Below are positions 15,879 to 24,185 of a stretch of DNA of 45,741 nt, piece by piece. The notes below the pieces were generated by a model, which was not told where the DNA came from, did not search any database, and saw only the letters and a list, made by a program, of their open reading frames with translations. Location of the stretch: contig CAJMOH010000021.1 in NCBI GenBank assembly GCA_905215055.1, positions 1 through 45,741 of the forward strand. The letters run 5' to 3'. Both the position numbers and the translations under genes were made by a program. The stretch comes from an uncultured bacterium (GTDB taxonomy: Bacteria > Bacillota > Clostridia > Oscillospirales > Acutalibacteraceae). Positions within the stretch are counted from its first letter, which is position 1; each line of letters starts with the position of its first letter.

Positions 15879-16811
15879 ATGCAGTTTCATCCCGAAGGCC
15901 ACCTAATGGATACCTTTGAAAACAGGGCCGCCCTTCAGACGCCCGCGTCCTTGGCAGAGGCCATGCGGGACGGGAAAATTCTGGAGGCCAAGTCCATCAT
16001 GTGCGATTCCAAGCACAATCTGATTGTAGATCTGAAATTTATGCGGGGAATTATCCCTCGGGAGGAGGCGGCCATTGGAATTCAAGAGGGCACTGTGCGG
16101 GACATCGCCATTCTTTCCCGGGTGAACCGTCCTGTCAGCTTTCTGGTAAAAGATTTTATCCGAGACGACTATGGCCGGATTACGGCTCTGCTCTCCCGCC
16201 GGGCCGCTCAGGAAAAGTGCCGGGAGGAGTTTATCTGCAAGCTGTCCCCGGGAGACGTAATCGACGCCCGCATTACCCACATGGAGCCCTTTGGGGTGTT
16301 CGCGGATATTGGGTGCGGCATTGTCTCTCTGCTGCCCATAGATGCCATTTCCGTTTCCCGCATCGATCATCCCCGGGAACGCTTTTTGGTGGGAATGGAC
16401 ATCCGGGCAGTAGTGAAATGCCGGGAAAAAAGCCGGGTCACACTCACTCACAAGGAGCTTTTAGGCACCTGGGAGGAAAACGCTGTCCGTTTCCGCCCGG
16501 GAGAAACCGTGGGCGGCACCATTTGCAGCATTGAGAGCTACGGCGTTTTTGTGGAGCTGACTCCCAACCTGGTGGGACTGGCAGAGGTTAAAGAAAATAT
16601 CTATCCGGGACAGCAGGCCAGCGTGTTTATCAAAAGCATCCTCCCCACCCGGATGAAGGTAAAGCTGATTATTATCGAAACCTTTGACCCGGAACCAAAG
16701 CGCCCCGCGCCTCCGGAATATTTCTTTAAAGGGGACCACATGGACAGATTTCTTTACTCCCCGCCCCAATGCGAAAAACATATCGCGACGTATTTTACCC
16801 AATCCTCTTAA
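15879..16811 (+). CDS. S1-domain RNA-binding protein (S1/CvfB/YugI-like)
   Basis: A 310-residue cytoplasmic protein made of S1 RNA-binding repeats. The first, at about 33-110, is degenerate. The second, 123-193, has GDVIDARITHMEPFGVFADIGCGIVSLLPI. The third, 208-268, has GETVGGTICSIESYGVFVELTPNLVGLAEV. It is shorter than ribosomal protein S1 and carries no other domain; a role in translation or RNA turnover is plausible but not shown. The start is the ATG at 15879, about 10 nt after AAAGGAAG, rather than an in-frame ATG at 15855 without a good ribosome binding site. I did not find a convincing promoter. It converges on the isomerase gene through a strong hairpin. Confidence 0.85.
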   Translation: MQFHPEGHLMDTFENRAALQTPASLAEAMRDGKILEAKSIMCDSKHNLIVDLKFMRGIIPREEAAIGIQEGTVRDIAILSRVNRPVSFLVKDFIRDDYGRITALLSRRAAQEKCREEFICKLSPGDVIDARITHMEPFGVFADIGCGIVSLLPIDAISVSRIDHPRERFLVGMDIRAVVKCREKSRVTLTHKELLGTWEENAVRFRPGETVGGTICSIESYGVFVELTPNLVGLAEVKENIYPGQQASVFIKSILPTRMKVKLIIIETFDPEPKRPAPPEYFFKGDHMDRFLYSPPQCEKHIATYFTQSS

Positions 16812-16825
16812 ATGTTCATGGAAAA

Positions 16826-16856
16826 GGCGCCGCAGTCGTTGGATGACTGCGGCGCC
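16826..16856. terminator. Strong hairpin terminator between the S1 protein and the isomerase
   Basis: A perfect 12-bp stem: GGCGCCGCAGTC at 16826-16837 and GACTGCGGCGCC at 16845-16856, with a 7-nt loop. A CCTTTTCC tail follows on the minus strand. The T-run is weak on the plus strand, so it mainly serves the isomerase. Confidence 0.7.
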
Positions 16857-16880
16857 CCATTTGTCAGGTCAATTTTGTTT

Positions 16881-17852
16881 TTAGAACCAGCGGGCCTCGG
16901 TCATTTTGTCCTCAAAGGTGATGGCGCGCTTGAGCACGTCACAAGCCTTGACCAAGCCTTCGTTCTTGCTCATCAGGCTGTCCTCATGCTCGATGGAGAG
17001 AACATAGTCATACCCCACCAGACGCAGCTGGCTGACAAAGTCCTTCCAGAACAGCTCGTCGTGGCCGTAGCCGATGGAGCGGAAAATCCAGGAACGGTGC
17101 AGCTCGTCGCCATAGGGCCGGGCGTCCAGAGTACCGTCGATAGGAGCGTTGATAGGATCGATCTTGGTATCCTTGGCATGCACATGGAAAATGGCCTCGC
17201 CGCCCAGAGCGCGGATCACCTTGATGGGGTCCATACCCTGCCAGATCAGGTGACTGGGATCCAGGTTGGCGCCGATTTCGGGGCCGACGGCCTCGCGGAG
17301 CTTTTTCAGGGTATAGGTGTTGTGAACGCAGAAGCCCTGATGCATCTCCAGAGCGATCTTATTCACGCCGTGAGCCTTGGCAAAGGCCACAAACTCCTTC
17401 CAATAGGGGATGAGCACTTCGTTCCACTGCCAATCCAGCACCTCCAGATACTCGGGGGGCCAAGCGCAGACAACCCAGTTGGGATTCTTGCTCTCGGGGC
17501 AGTCACCGGGGCAGCCGGAGAAGCAGTTGATCTGGTGGATGCCCAGTTTCTCAGCCATCAGGACGGCGTCGTGCATGTCGTCGTCAAACTGCTTGGCCAT
17601 CTCCTTGTTGGGATGGATGGGGTTGCCGTGGCAGCTGAGGGCGCTGATCTCCAGGCCGGAATCCTGGATGGTCTTGACAAACTCGTTGAATTTCTCCTCG
17701 TCATGGAGCAGCACGCCGGGATCACAGTGGTCCTTGCCGGGATAGCCGCCGCAGCCGATTTCCACCATCTGGGCGCCCAGGGACTTAAAATAAGCCAAAG
17801 CCTCCTTCAAGGGAGTCTCGCCGATCACATTCGTGAGCACACCTAATTTCAT
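16881..17852 (-). CDS. Sugar phosphate isomerase/epimerase (AP endonuclease 2-like TIM barrel)
   Basis: A 323-residue cytoplasmic TIM-barrel protein of the xylose-isomerase-like superfamily, which includes inositol and hexulose isomerases/epimerases. Metal-ligand candidates are visible: VEIGCGGYP, SCHGNPIHP, ALEMHQGF, NLDPSHLIWQG, IFHVHAKDTK and LSIEHED. An unusual NCFSGCPGDCPESKNPNWV segment adds cysteines. The start is the ATG at 17852 after AAAGGAGTG. It is transcribed alone from its own promoter and ends at a strong hairpin. No transporter or kinase is adjacent, so its substrate cannot be read from context. Confidence 0.85.
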   Translation of the reverse strand: MKLGVLTNVIGETPLKEALAYFKSLGAQMVEIGCGGYPGKDHCDPGVLLHDEEKFNEFVKTIQDSGLEISALSCHGNPIHPNKEMAKQFDDDMHDAVLMAEKLGIHQINCFSGCPGDCPESKNPNWVVCAWPPEYLEVLDWQWNEVLIPYWKEFVAFAKAHGVNKIALEMHQGFCVHNTYTLKKLREAVGPEIGANLDPSHLIWQGMDPIKVIRALGGEAIFHVHAKDTKIDPINAPIDGTLDARPYGDELHRSWIFRSIGYGHDELFWKDFVSQLRLVGYDYVLSIEHEDSLMSKNEGLVKACDVLKRAITFEDKMTEARWF

Positions 17853-17923
17853 GAAAAACACTCCTTTACAAAGCACTGGCCAGCTGAAAAGCACCTGGCC
17901 CTCTGCCTTTATGGTATGTTTCC

Positions 17924-17952
17924 ATTATAGAGATTTCCGAGGAAAAATGCAA
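17924..17952 (-). promoter_or_regulatory. Sigma-A promoter of the TIM-barrel isomerase
   Basis: TTGCAT at 17947-17952, a 17-bp spacer and a perfect TATAAT at 17924-17929 on the minus strand, about 70 nt from the start codon. Confidence 0.65.
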
Positions 17953-18035
17953 TCCCCCCCCTGCAAAAAAAGCTGGGGTGCTTCTTCTCATTTCCAAGGA
18001 GATTGCACAAGGAATTTTCCAGATGTCTGCATATA

Positions 18036-18069
18036 AAAAAGCTGGCGTGCCTCCGGCGCACCAGCTTTT
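18036..18069 (-). terminator. Terminator of cimA
   Basis: On the minus strand AAAAGCTGG pairs with CCAGCTTTT around an inner GCGC/GTGC pairing, followed by a run of six T and ATATGC. It lies 27 nt after the cimA stop codon. Confidence 0.75.
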
Positions 18070-18095
18070 CCGTTTCTGTTATCTGAAATCCCCGT

Positions 18096-19676
18096 CTACG
18101 GTTTTCCTGCCCGAAGCGCCGCCTTTAGCAGCAGATACTCCATGGAATCCTCCAGAGCCTTCCAGCTGGCGGCTACCACGTCTCCAGAAACTCCCACTGT
18201 GGTAAAGGAGCCTTCTCCGTCCGTGGAAGTAATCAGCACCCGAACCCCCGCGGCAGTAGCGCTTTTGCTGTCCAAAACCCGCACCTTATAGTCGGTCAGC
18301 TTTACCTGGGACAAAACAGGGTAGAAGATTTCCAGCGCCTTTCGCAGCGCCTGGTCCAAGGCATTCACCGGGCCGTTGCCCTCCGCGGCCATCAGCTGGA
18401 TCTCTCCCCCCACCCGAACCTTTACCGTGGCGCTGGCGCCCCGGTCCCGGCCGTCGCTGTAATCTGTGTAGATGTGATAGTAAAGCAGCTCGAAAAAGGG
18501 CTGAAAGGGCTGCAGGCGCTTGCGTACCAGCAGCTGGAACGAGGCGTCCGCTCCCTCGAACTGATACCCCTGAGACTCCAGTCTTTTCAGCTCCTGGAGG
18601 AGATCCCTGGCCTCTTGAGAATCCACACGCACATGAGGGAAAATCCCCTTGATTTTTTCCAGCACCACTGCCCGGCCAGACATTTCAGAGGCAGGGAAGC
18701 GCCGGGTGTTTCCTACCAAATAGGGGTCCACATGCTCGAAGGAGCGAGGCGTTTTCAAAACCCCTGCCGCGTGCATGCCTGCCTTGTGGGCAAAGGCGCT
18801 TTCTCCCACATAGGGCATCCAGGCAGGGAGATCCATATTGGCAATAGAGGCCAGCTCCCGTACCCGTTGGGTCAGGTGCATCAATTCCTCCTGGGGAATG
18901 CAGGGAATCCCCCGCTTCAGCTGCAAATCTGGAATAATGGTGGAAAGGTTGGCGTTTCCGCACCGCTCTCCAAAGCCCAATAGGGTTCCTTGAATTTGAC
19001 TGGCTCCCGCCAAAGCCGCCGTAACGCTGTTGGCGGTGGCCATGCCGCAGTCCTCGTGAAAGTGGACGGCCACCGGCACAGGAAGCCTGGCCACAACCTC
19101 TCTGACAATCTGATCCACCTCTTGAGGAAAAGCCCCGCCGTTGGTATCGCACAGACACACAATGTCAGCCCCGCCGCGGACCGCGGCCAGCAGCCCAGCC
19201 AGCGCAAAGTCCCGGTCGTCCTTCCAGCCGTCGAAAAAGTGCTCTGCGTCAAAAATCACTTCCCGGCCGTGGGACTTTAGAAACCGGCAGCTCTCCTCAA
19301 TCATGCGGAAATTTTCCTCATAGGAGGTTTCCAACACCCGATCCACATGAAATTTCCAGCACTTTCCAAATACGCAGCAGCAGGGGGTGCCAGCCGCGAG
19401 AACGGCCCGTAGGTTCTCGTCCTCCTCGGGAGCGAGATGCTTGCGCCGGGTGCTGCCAAAGGAGACCAGCTTGGCGTTTCTCAAGGGCAGCGCCGACGCC
19501 TGACGGAAAAACTCCTCATCCTTGGGGTTGGAGCCGGGGTTTCCCGCCTCCACATACTGCACGCCCACCTGATCCAGCAGGCGCACAGCCTGCAATTTAT
19601 CCTCCAGAGAAAAGGCAATCCCCGTTCCCTGGGCGCCGTCCCGCAGGGTGGAATCAAAAATTGTAACAGGCTCCAT
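18096..19676 (-). CDS. cimA: (R)-citramalate synthase
   Basis: Condenses pyruvate and acetyl-CoA to (R)-citramalate, the threonine-independent entry to isoleucine synthesis. The 526-residue protein shows the HMGL-like barrel: FDSTLRDGAQGTGIAFSLEDK near the start, VCLCDTNGGAFP, the metal-binding VAVHFHEDCGMATANS, and GFGERCGNANLSTIIPDL. The linker AFAHKAGMHAAG follows, then a C-terminal regulatory LeuA-type dimer domain from about 390 (YTDYSDGRDRGASATVKV ...). These marks fit CimA better than 2-isopropylmalate or homocitrate synthase. The ATG at 19676 lies two bases after the stop of the unknown membrane protein, with AAGGA upstream, so the pair is one transcript. Confidence 0.92.
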   Translation of the reverse strand: MEPVTIFDSTLRDGAQGTGIAFSLEDKLQAVRLLDQVGVQYVEAGNPGSNPKDEEFFRQASALPLRNAKLVSFGSTRRKHLAPEEDENLRAVLAAGTPCCCVFGKCWKFHVDRVLETSYEENFRMIEESCRFLKSHGREVIFDAEHFFDGWKDDRDFALAGLLAAVRGGADIVCLCDTNGGAFPQEVDQIVREVVARLPVPVAVHFHEDCGMATANSVTAALAGASQIQGTLLGFGERCGNANLSTIIPDLQLKRGIPCIPQEELMHLTQRVRELASIANMDLPAWMPYVGESAFAHKAGMHAAGVLKTPRSFEHVDPYLVGNTRRFPASEMSGRAVVLEKIKGIFPHVRVDSQEARDLLQELKRLESQGYQFEGADASFQLLVRKRLQPFQPFFELLYYHIYTDYSDGRDRGASATVKVRVGGEIQLMAAEGNGPVNALDQALRKALEIFYPVLSQVKLTDYKVRVLDSKSATAAGVRVLITSTDGEGSFTTVGVSGDVVAASWKALEDSMEYLLLKAALRAGKP

Positions 19677-19678
19677 GC

Positions 19679-20455
19679 TTATCCTTCTTCCGTGGCAGTT
19701 TCCCCTGTGATGGGCGTGTCGTTCTTCAAGCGCTCCAACAGCTCCACAGAGGACTGATGGTAGGCCATGTCCTTCTCGCTGCGCTCGATGGAGCTGCCCT
19801 CCGCGGCCCGGCAGGAAACCCGCAGCCTTTCATACAGCTGAGTAAGAATATCTGCGGTGTACATGTCGCCCTCTTCCGTCTGGGGGACAAATTTGGCAAG
19901 GGCGGGAATCTCATCCCAAGAGAGCATCGCGTTTTCAAAATCGTCGGCATCCTCCGGCATGGCCGTGCCGTCGTTATACTGGAACAAACCGCCGAAATCG
20001 CTTCTGGAAAGAGCATCGAAGGCCTCTTGGTCGTGGAGATAAATCATGCAGGTGTTGCTGCTGGCGTCCGCCAGAAAGCGCACCACGGCCGCTTGCTGCT
20101 GAGTCGCGTCGGCGTCCGCGTCATCGGAATACACATAATTCACCACTGTGACCACCACCTGACCGTCCCCGTTTCGGTCATCCGCATAAGGCGTGATACA
20201 TTCCTCCAGCTGGTCCAGACCATTGCTCGGCATGGAGTAGGAGGTGAGCAGGCCAATGGTGTAATCGGGGTTTACCTTTGTGACCATGGAATAGATGAAG
20301 GACCCCACAAGACCCACGACGATAATTCCCACCAGAAGGTGGACCTTGTGATAATACCACCAGTTTTTCCGCTTGTCCTTTCCCGTAACCAATTTAATTT
20401 CGTTTTGATGGATGGTATCCTCTCCCGCGTTTAACAGGTACCGTTCTCTTGCCAT
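19679..20455 (-). CDS. Uncharacterised single-pass membrane protein
   Basis: A 258-residue protein I do not recognise. A basic cytoplasmic head of about 36 residues (KDKRKNWWYYHKVH) leads into one membrane helix at about 38-57. The acidic domain of about 200 residues that follows presumably faces outward. That domain has a NPDYTIGLLTSYSMP start, an Asp-rich RNGDGQ/DDADADA stretch (about 90-112) and two cysteines (about 82 and 126). The layout resembles small membrane proteins of unknown function common in Oscillospiraceae. The start is the ATG at 20455 after AAGGAG. It is followed two bases later by cimA, although nothing in it suggests amino-acid synthesis. It has its own promoter. Confidence 0.7.
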   Translation of the reverse strand: MARERYLLNAGEDTIHQNEIKLVTGKDKRKNWWYYHKVHLLVGIIVVGLVGSFIYSMVTKVNPDYTIGLLTSYSMPSNGLDQLEECITPYADDRNGDGQVVVTVVNYVYSDDADADATQQQAAVVRFLADASSNTCMIYLHDQEAFDALSRSDFGGLFQYNDGTAMPEDADDFENAMLSWDEIPALAKFVPQTEEGDMYTADILTQLYERLRVSCRAAEGSSIERSEKDMAYHQSSVELLERLKNDTPITGETATEEG

Positions 20456-20602
20456 ATTGCTTTAGCTCCTTCAAAATATACTCGCAAATTTTTTATCTGC
20501 CGCGGCTTTTCCCCGCCGCGGGGGACACCCTCCTCAGAAAGCTTTCTCAAGCAGCGTATAGTCCGCAATTCTCCGCCCCAAAGCAGGGCGAAAGCCAATA
20601 GT

Positions 20603-20631
20603 ATCTTAGCATAATGCACAAGTTTTTTCAA
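20603..20631 (-). promoter_or_regulatory. Sigma-A promoter of the membrane protein-cimA pair
   Basis: TTGAAA at 20626-20631, a 17-bp spacer ending in TGC and TAAGAT at 20603-20608 on the minus strand. The leader is about 140 nt. Confidence 0.55.
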
Positions 20632-20720
20632 GCCTCTCCCGGGCCGGTTCTGAAGCTGGGCAGAAGTTTTAGCCTGGGTTCAGCATAGGCGCAAGGTATC
20701 CACTCCATTTTTATGAAATA

Positions 20721-20750
20721 TTGGACTTCCCAGAAAAAGAGCATTACAAT
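20721..20750 (+). promoter_or_regulatory. Sigma-A promoter of the aldo/keto reductase operon
   Basis: TTGGAC at 20721-20726, an 18-bp spacer and TACAAT at 20745-20750, 61 nt before the start codon. Confidence 0.55.
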
Positions 20751-20811
20751 AAAAGCATCAAACCCACCCGAACAATTGACTGGAATCTGCGGAAAGAGAG
20801 GAGCAAACCGT

Positions 20812-21843
20812 ATGGAATACAGCAAACTGGGGAATTCAGACTTATTGGTTTCACGCATCTGCATGGGGTGCATGGGCTTTGGCAACGCCGCCACCGGCCA
20901 GCACAGCTGGACTGTGGATGAGGCGCAGTCCAGGGAGATTATCAAGCGGGGACTGGAGCTGGGCGTCAATTTCTTTGACACTGCCATTGGCTATCAAAAC
21001 GGCACCAGCGAGGAATATCTGGGCCGGGCCATCCGGGATTTTGCCCATCGTCAGGACGTGGTGATTGCCACAAAATTTCCCGGACGCTCTCCCGAGGAGA
21101 TTCAGGCAGGTGTCACGGGGCAGCAGCACGTCGCGAACCTGCTGGACAAAAGCCTGCGGCACCTGGGCATGGACTATGTGGATCTTTATATTTATCACAT
21201 GTGGGATTATTCCACACCGCTCTACGAGATTATGGAGGGGCTTTCCAACGCGGTAAAGGCAGGCAAGGTCCGGTATGTGGGCGTTTCCAACTGCTTTGCC
21301 TATCAGCTGGCCAAGGCCAACGCACTGGCGGAAAAGGAAGGATTTCCGAAATTCGTGTCCATTCAGGGTCACTACAACCTGATTTTCCGGGAGGAAGAGC
21401 GGGAAATGGCCAAGCTCTGCGCTGAGGACAACATCGCTATGACTCCTTACAGCGCTCTGGCGGGCGGACGGCTCTCCAAGCATCCAGGGGAAACCTCCAA
21501 GCGGCTGGAAGAGGACAGCTATGCCAGATTCAAATACGACGCCACCGCCCAGCAGGACAGCGTCATCATCGACCGCGTAGCGGAGCTGGCGGACAAGCGG
21601 GGGGGCTCCATGACGGAGATCTCCCTGGCCTGGCTGCTGCAAAAGGTCACAGCCCCCGTGGTGGGAGCCACCAAGCTCCACCATATCGAGGGCGCGGCAA
21701 AGGCGGTGGAGCTGCGCCTTACCCCGGAGGAAACCGCCTATCTGGAGGAGCTCTATGTTCCCCACAGGCTGGTGGGAGTTATGGCTCAAAATACGCCTGC
21801 CGCCGCAGGAGTCCAGCAGGTGTGGACCGTCAAGGAGCAATAA
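20812..21843 (+). CDS. Aldo/keto reductase
   Basis: A 343-residue cytoplasmic NAD(P)H-dependent oxidoreductase of the aldo/keto reductase superfamily, acting on aldehydes or sugars; the substrate is unknown. The catalytic tetrad is visible: Asp56 and Tyr61 in FFDTAIGYQNGTSEEYLGRA, Lys88 in VIATKFPGR, and His129 in YIYHMWD. The cofactor-binding part shows GVSNCFAYQLAKA, PYSALAGGRLSK and the C-terminal VGATKLHHIEGAAKAVELRLTPEE. The start is the ATG at 20812 after AGAGAGGAG; the open frame upstream to 20713 crosses the promoter. The carboxymuconolactone-decarboxylase-like gene follows after 18 nt, so both form one operon. Confidence 0.92.
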   Translation: MEYSKLGNSDLLVSRICMGCMGFGNAATGQHSWTVDEAQSREIIKRGLELGVNFFDTAIGYQNGTSEEYLGRAIRDFAHRQDVVIATKFPGRSPEEIQAGVTGQQHVANLLDKSLRHLGMDYVDLYIYHMWDYSTPLYEIMEGLSNAVKAGKVRYVGVSNCFAYQLAKANALAEKEGFPKFVSIQGHYNLIFREEEREMAKLCAEDNIAMTPYSALAGGRLSKHPGETSKRLEEDSYARFKYDATAQQDSVIIDRVAELADKRGGSMTEISLAWLLQKVTAPVVGATKLHHIEGAAKAVELRLTPEETAYLEELYVPHRLVGVMAQNTPAAAGVQQVWTVKEQ

Positions 21844-21861
21844 AGGAAGGGAGTTTTATCC

Positions 21862-22548
21862 ATGTTTGATTTTCGAGAGAAGGACCCGGAATTTGCGGAA
21901 CGCTTTGAACATTTCGCCTTTGACGAGGTGGTGAACGAGCCTGGTCAGCAGCTGGACCCCATCACCCGCCACCTGGCCATTTTAGCCACGCTGCTGGGCT
22001 GTCAGGGAATTGACGCCTTTCAGGAAGAGCTGCCCGCCGCGCTGAATGAGGGCGTCACACCGGTGATGGCGAAGGAGGTCATTTATCAGGCGGTGGACTA
22101 TCTGGGCATTGGACGGGTAATGCCCTTCCTCCTGGCCGCCAATGAGATTTTGACAGACCGGGGCGTTTCCCTTCCCCTGGAGGGGCAGGCAACCACCACC
22201 CTGGAGAACCGGCTGGAAAAGGGCGCCCAGACCCAGGCCGATATTTTTGGCCCCCATATGCTGGAGGCCTGGAAGCAGGGACACATCAACCGCTGGCTGG
22301 CGGCCAACTGCTTCGGCGACTACTACACCCGCACCGGCCTGGACCTGAAGCAGCGGGAAATGATTACCTTCTGCTACCTGGCCGCTCAGGGAGGCTGCGA
22401 GCCCCAGCTGACCGCCCATGCCAAGGGAAACCTGAACCTGGGCAACGACAAGGACTTTTTGAAAAAGGTGGTTTCTCAATGCTTGCCCTATATCGGCTAT
22501 CCCCGCAGCTTGAATGCCATTTCCTGCATTGACAAAGCGGCGGAATAA
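21862..22548 (+). CDS. Carboxymuconolactone decarboxylase-like protein, two domains
   Basis: A 228-residue cytoplasmic protein with two CMD/AhpD-like helical domains, about 15-95 and 125-220. Typical repeats are LDPITRHLAILATLLGCQGIDAF and LDLKQREMITFCYLAAQGG, each followed by a helix leading to YQAVDYLG or a QCLPYIGYPR-like segment. The CxxC pair of AhpD-type disulfide reductases is absent; only isolated cysteines remain, so antioxidant activity is doubtful. The start is the ATG at 21862 behind GGAAGGGAG. Pairing of CMD proteins with aldo/keto reductases is common in gut Firmicutes, but the reaction is not known to me. Confidence 0.85.
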   Translation: MFDFREKDPEFAERFEHFAFDEVVNEPGQQLDPITRHLAILATLLGCQGIDAFQEELPAALNEGVTPVMAKEVIYQAVDYLGIGRVMPFLLAANEILTDRGVSLPLEGQATTTLENRLEKGAQTQADIFGPHMLEAWKQGHINRWLAANCFGDYYTRTGLDLKQREMITFCYLAAQGGCEPQLTAHAKGNLNLGNDKDFLKKVVSQCLPYIGYPRSLNAISCIDKAAE

Positions 22549-22564
22549 GAACGCTTTTCCTAAC

Positions 22565-22603
22565 ACAAGCCAGGCGCTGTTTTTTAAATGGCGCCTGGCT
22601 TGT
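22565..22603 (+). terminator. Hairpin after the CMD gene
   Basis: A perfect 13-bp inverted repeat, ACAAGCCAGGCGC at 22565-22577 and GCGCCTGGCTTGT at 22591-22603. It lies 16 nt after the stop codon. The tail is only moderately T-rich. Confidence 0.65.
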
Positions 22604-22678
22604 TGGCAATATTCAGATAATTGTAAAGGGAATCCGCTTTTGCGAGAAGCAGCAGATTGTATAATAGTTACAAAACGG

Positions 22679-22707
22679 TTGCAAGCTGAGCAAAATTATG
22701 CTATTAT
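22679..22707 (+). promoter_or_regulatory. Sigma-A promoter of the M23 peptidase
   Basis: TTGCAA at 22679-22684, a 17-bp spacer ending in TGC (extended -10) and TATTAT at 22702-22707, 68 nt before the GTG start. Confidence 0.6.
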
Positions 22708-22775
22708 TTGAAGGAACATCCTGGCTTTAATTCTTCCCGGCGGGAGGGTGTCAGGCACAAGGAGGGACAAGGAAC

Positions 22776-24026
22776 GTGAAGAGGAGAGGAAAATGGGGCC
22801 TTCTCATGCGGGGAACCGCCTTGGCTGTTGCCGTTTTGCTGGCTGTTCCGGTTCACACTGTCGCAACCACCATTGACGAGGTGCAGCAGCGCCAGGAGGA
22901 GCTGAAGCAGGAAAACGAAAGCCTTCAGGAGAAAATAGACGCCTTGAAGGAGGATGAGGATGCCGCCCTTGCCTATCAGGAGGAGCTGACCACAAAAATT
23001 GATGAAAAGGAACAGCAGATCGACCAGGCCCGGGAAACCATCCAGGAAATGAACCTTCAAATTGACGGCTTGGAGAAGAAGCTCTCTCTGGCTGAGGAAA
23101 AATACCAGGAAACCATCCAGCTGTTTCGAGAACGGCTGCGGGCTTTATATATCAGCGGCGCCTCCTCTATTGGCACGCTGGAAATTCTTTTGAGTTCCAG
23201 CAGCTTTACAGATTTCTTCCGCAAGCAGAAGCTGACCCAGGTTATGGCGGAACACGATCAAGAGCTGCTGAACAAGCTGAACGAATACGCCCAGGTGACA
23301 CAGGGGGATCGGGACGCTCTTGTGGAAGCGCAAAAGCAGGTGGCGGACTCTCAAAAGGCCATTGAAGCCGCGCAGAACGAGCTGAAGGACCTATACGCGG
23401 AAAACGAGGCCCTGGTATCCAGCTTGCAGTCCCAGCAGGCGGACGCTCAGGCTCAAATTGCGGAGAACGAAACAGAGGACGCCGCCCTGCAGGAGCAGCT
23501 CCAGCAGCTGATTGAGGAGCGCAACCGGCAGGAGCAGGAGCGGAAGGAGCAGGCCGCTCAGCAAGCGGCGGAAAGCCAGACTGGAATTACCGCTCCCGGC
23601 GGTACCGGCGTGGAGCCTGTTACCCCCGGCTTGCAGAGCGGATTCTCCCCCATCTGGCCCCTTCCAGGTGTTGGCGTGGGATCTATCTCCGGACATTTTG
23701 GGGACATGTACTCCAATGGCCCTCACAACGGACTGGACATTGCCGCGGTTTACGGCACACCTATTGTGGCCGCTCAGGCAGGCGAGGTGATTCAGGCCCA
23801 GTACCACTGGTCCTGGGGCAACACCGTCCTAATCTGGCACAACGAAACCTTCTCTACCAGGTACGCCCATTGCAGCTCTTTGGCAGTCAGCCCTAGGCAG
23901 TATGTGGAGCAGGGACAAATTGTGGGCTATGTGGGAAGTACAGGGTATTCCTTTGGCAACCACCTGCATTTTGAAGTCTATTACAACGGAACCCGGGTAG
24001 ACCCGGACCCCTATTTGGGAATTTAA
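22776..24026 (+). CDS. Secreted M23 peptidase with coiled coils (EnvC/PcsB-like murein hydrolase)
   Basis: A 416-residue exported cell-wall hydrolase or hydrolase activator. It has a signal peptide (about 1-30, AVAVLLAVPVHTVA), two long coiled coils (about 33-125 and 165-265) and a Gly/Pro linker. A C-terminal LytM/M23 domain runs from about 305 to 416. The zinc ligands are present: His317 and Asp321 in HNGLD, and His398 in HLHFE with His365 in RYAHC, so it should be catalytically active, unlike degenerate EnvC. The layout resembles division-associated CwlO/PcsB proteins. The start is the GTG at 22776, about 10 nt after GGAGGG. It is monocistronic. Confidence 0.92.
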   Translation: MKRRGKWGLLMRGTALAVAVLLAVPVHTVATTIDEVQQRQEELKQENESLQEKIDALKEDEDAALAYQEELTTKIDEKEQQIDQARETIQEMNLQIDGLEKKLSLAEEKYQETIQLFRERLRALYISGASSIGTLEILLSSSSFTDFFRKQKLTQVMAEHDQELLNKLNEYAQVTQGDRDALVEAQKQVADSQKAIEAAQNELKDLYAENEALVSSLQSQQADAQAQIAENETEDAALQEQLQQLIEERNRQEQERKEQAAQQAAESQTGITAPGGTGVEPVTPGLQSGFSPIWPLPGVGVGSISGHFGDMYSNGPHNGLDIAAVYGTPIVAAQAGEVIQAQYHWSWGNTVLIWHNETFSTRYAHCSSLAVSPRQYVEQGQIVGYVGSTGYSFGNHLHFEVYYNGTRVDPDPYLGI

Positions 24027-24033
24027 GCACAGT

Positions 24034-24085
24034 AAAACAGCCAGCGCGCCGCAAAGGGAATTTTCTCACGGCGCACTGGCTGTTT
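24034..24085. terminator. Bidirectional terminator between the M23 peptidase and the ABC operon
   Basis: AACAGCCAG-GCGCCG at about 24036-24051 pairs with CGGCGC-CTGGCTGTT at 24069-24084, with one internal mismatch. TTTCATG follows on plus and TTTTACTG on minus. Confidence 0.7.
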
Positions 24086-24185
24086 CATGCCAATCTCCAC
24101 TTGGTTGCGGTTTATTCCCTTTAAAAAGCCGGAACCATCCACTTTTCAAATAGATTTTGCGGTTTTTCCCCTTTTCTCCCCCACT

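Larger units (their letters stand above)
20456..20811. other. Divergent intergenic region between the membrane protein and the aldo/keto reductase
   Basis: No gene is seen in these 356 bases. They contain a promoter on each strand. In the minus-strand leader there is a GC-rich hairpin, CCGCGGC at 20500-20506 with GCCGCGG at 20515-20521. It has no T-run on the minus strand and so is not a simple terminator. Confidence 0.5.
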
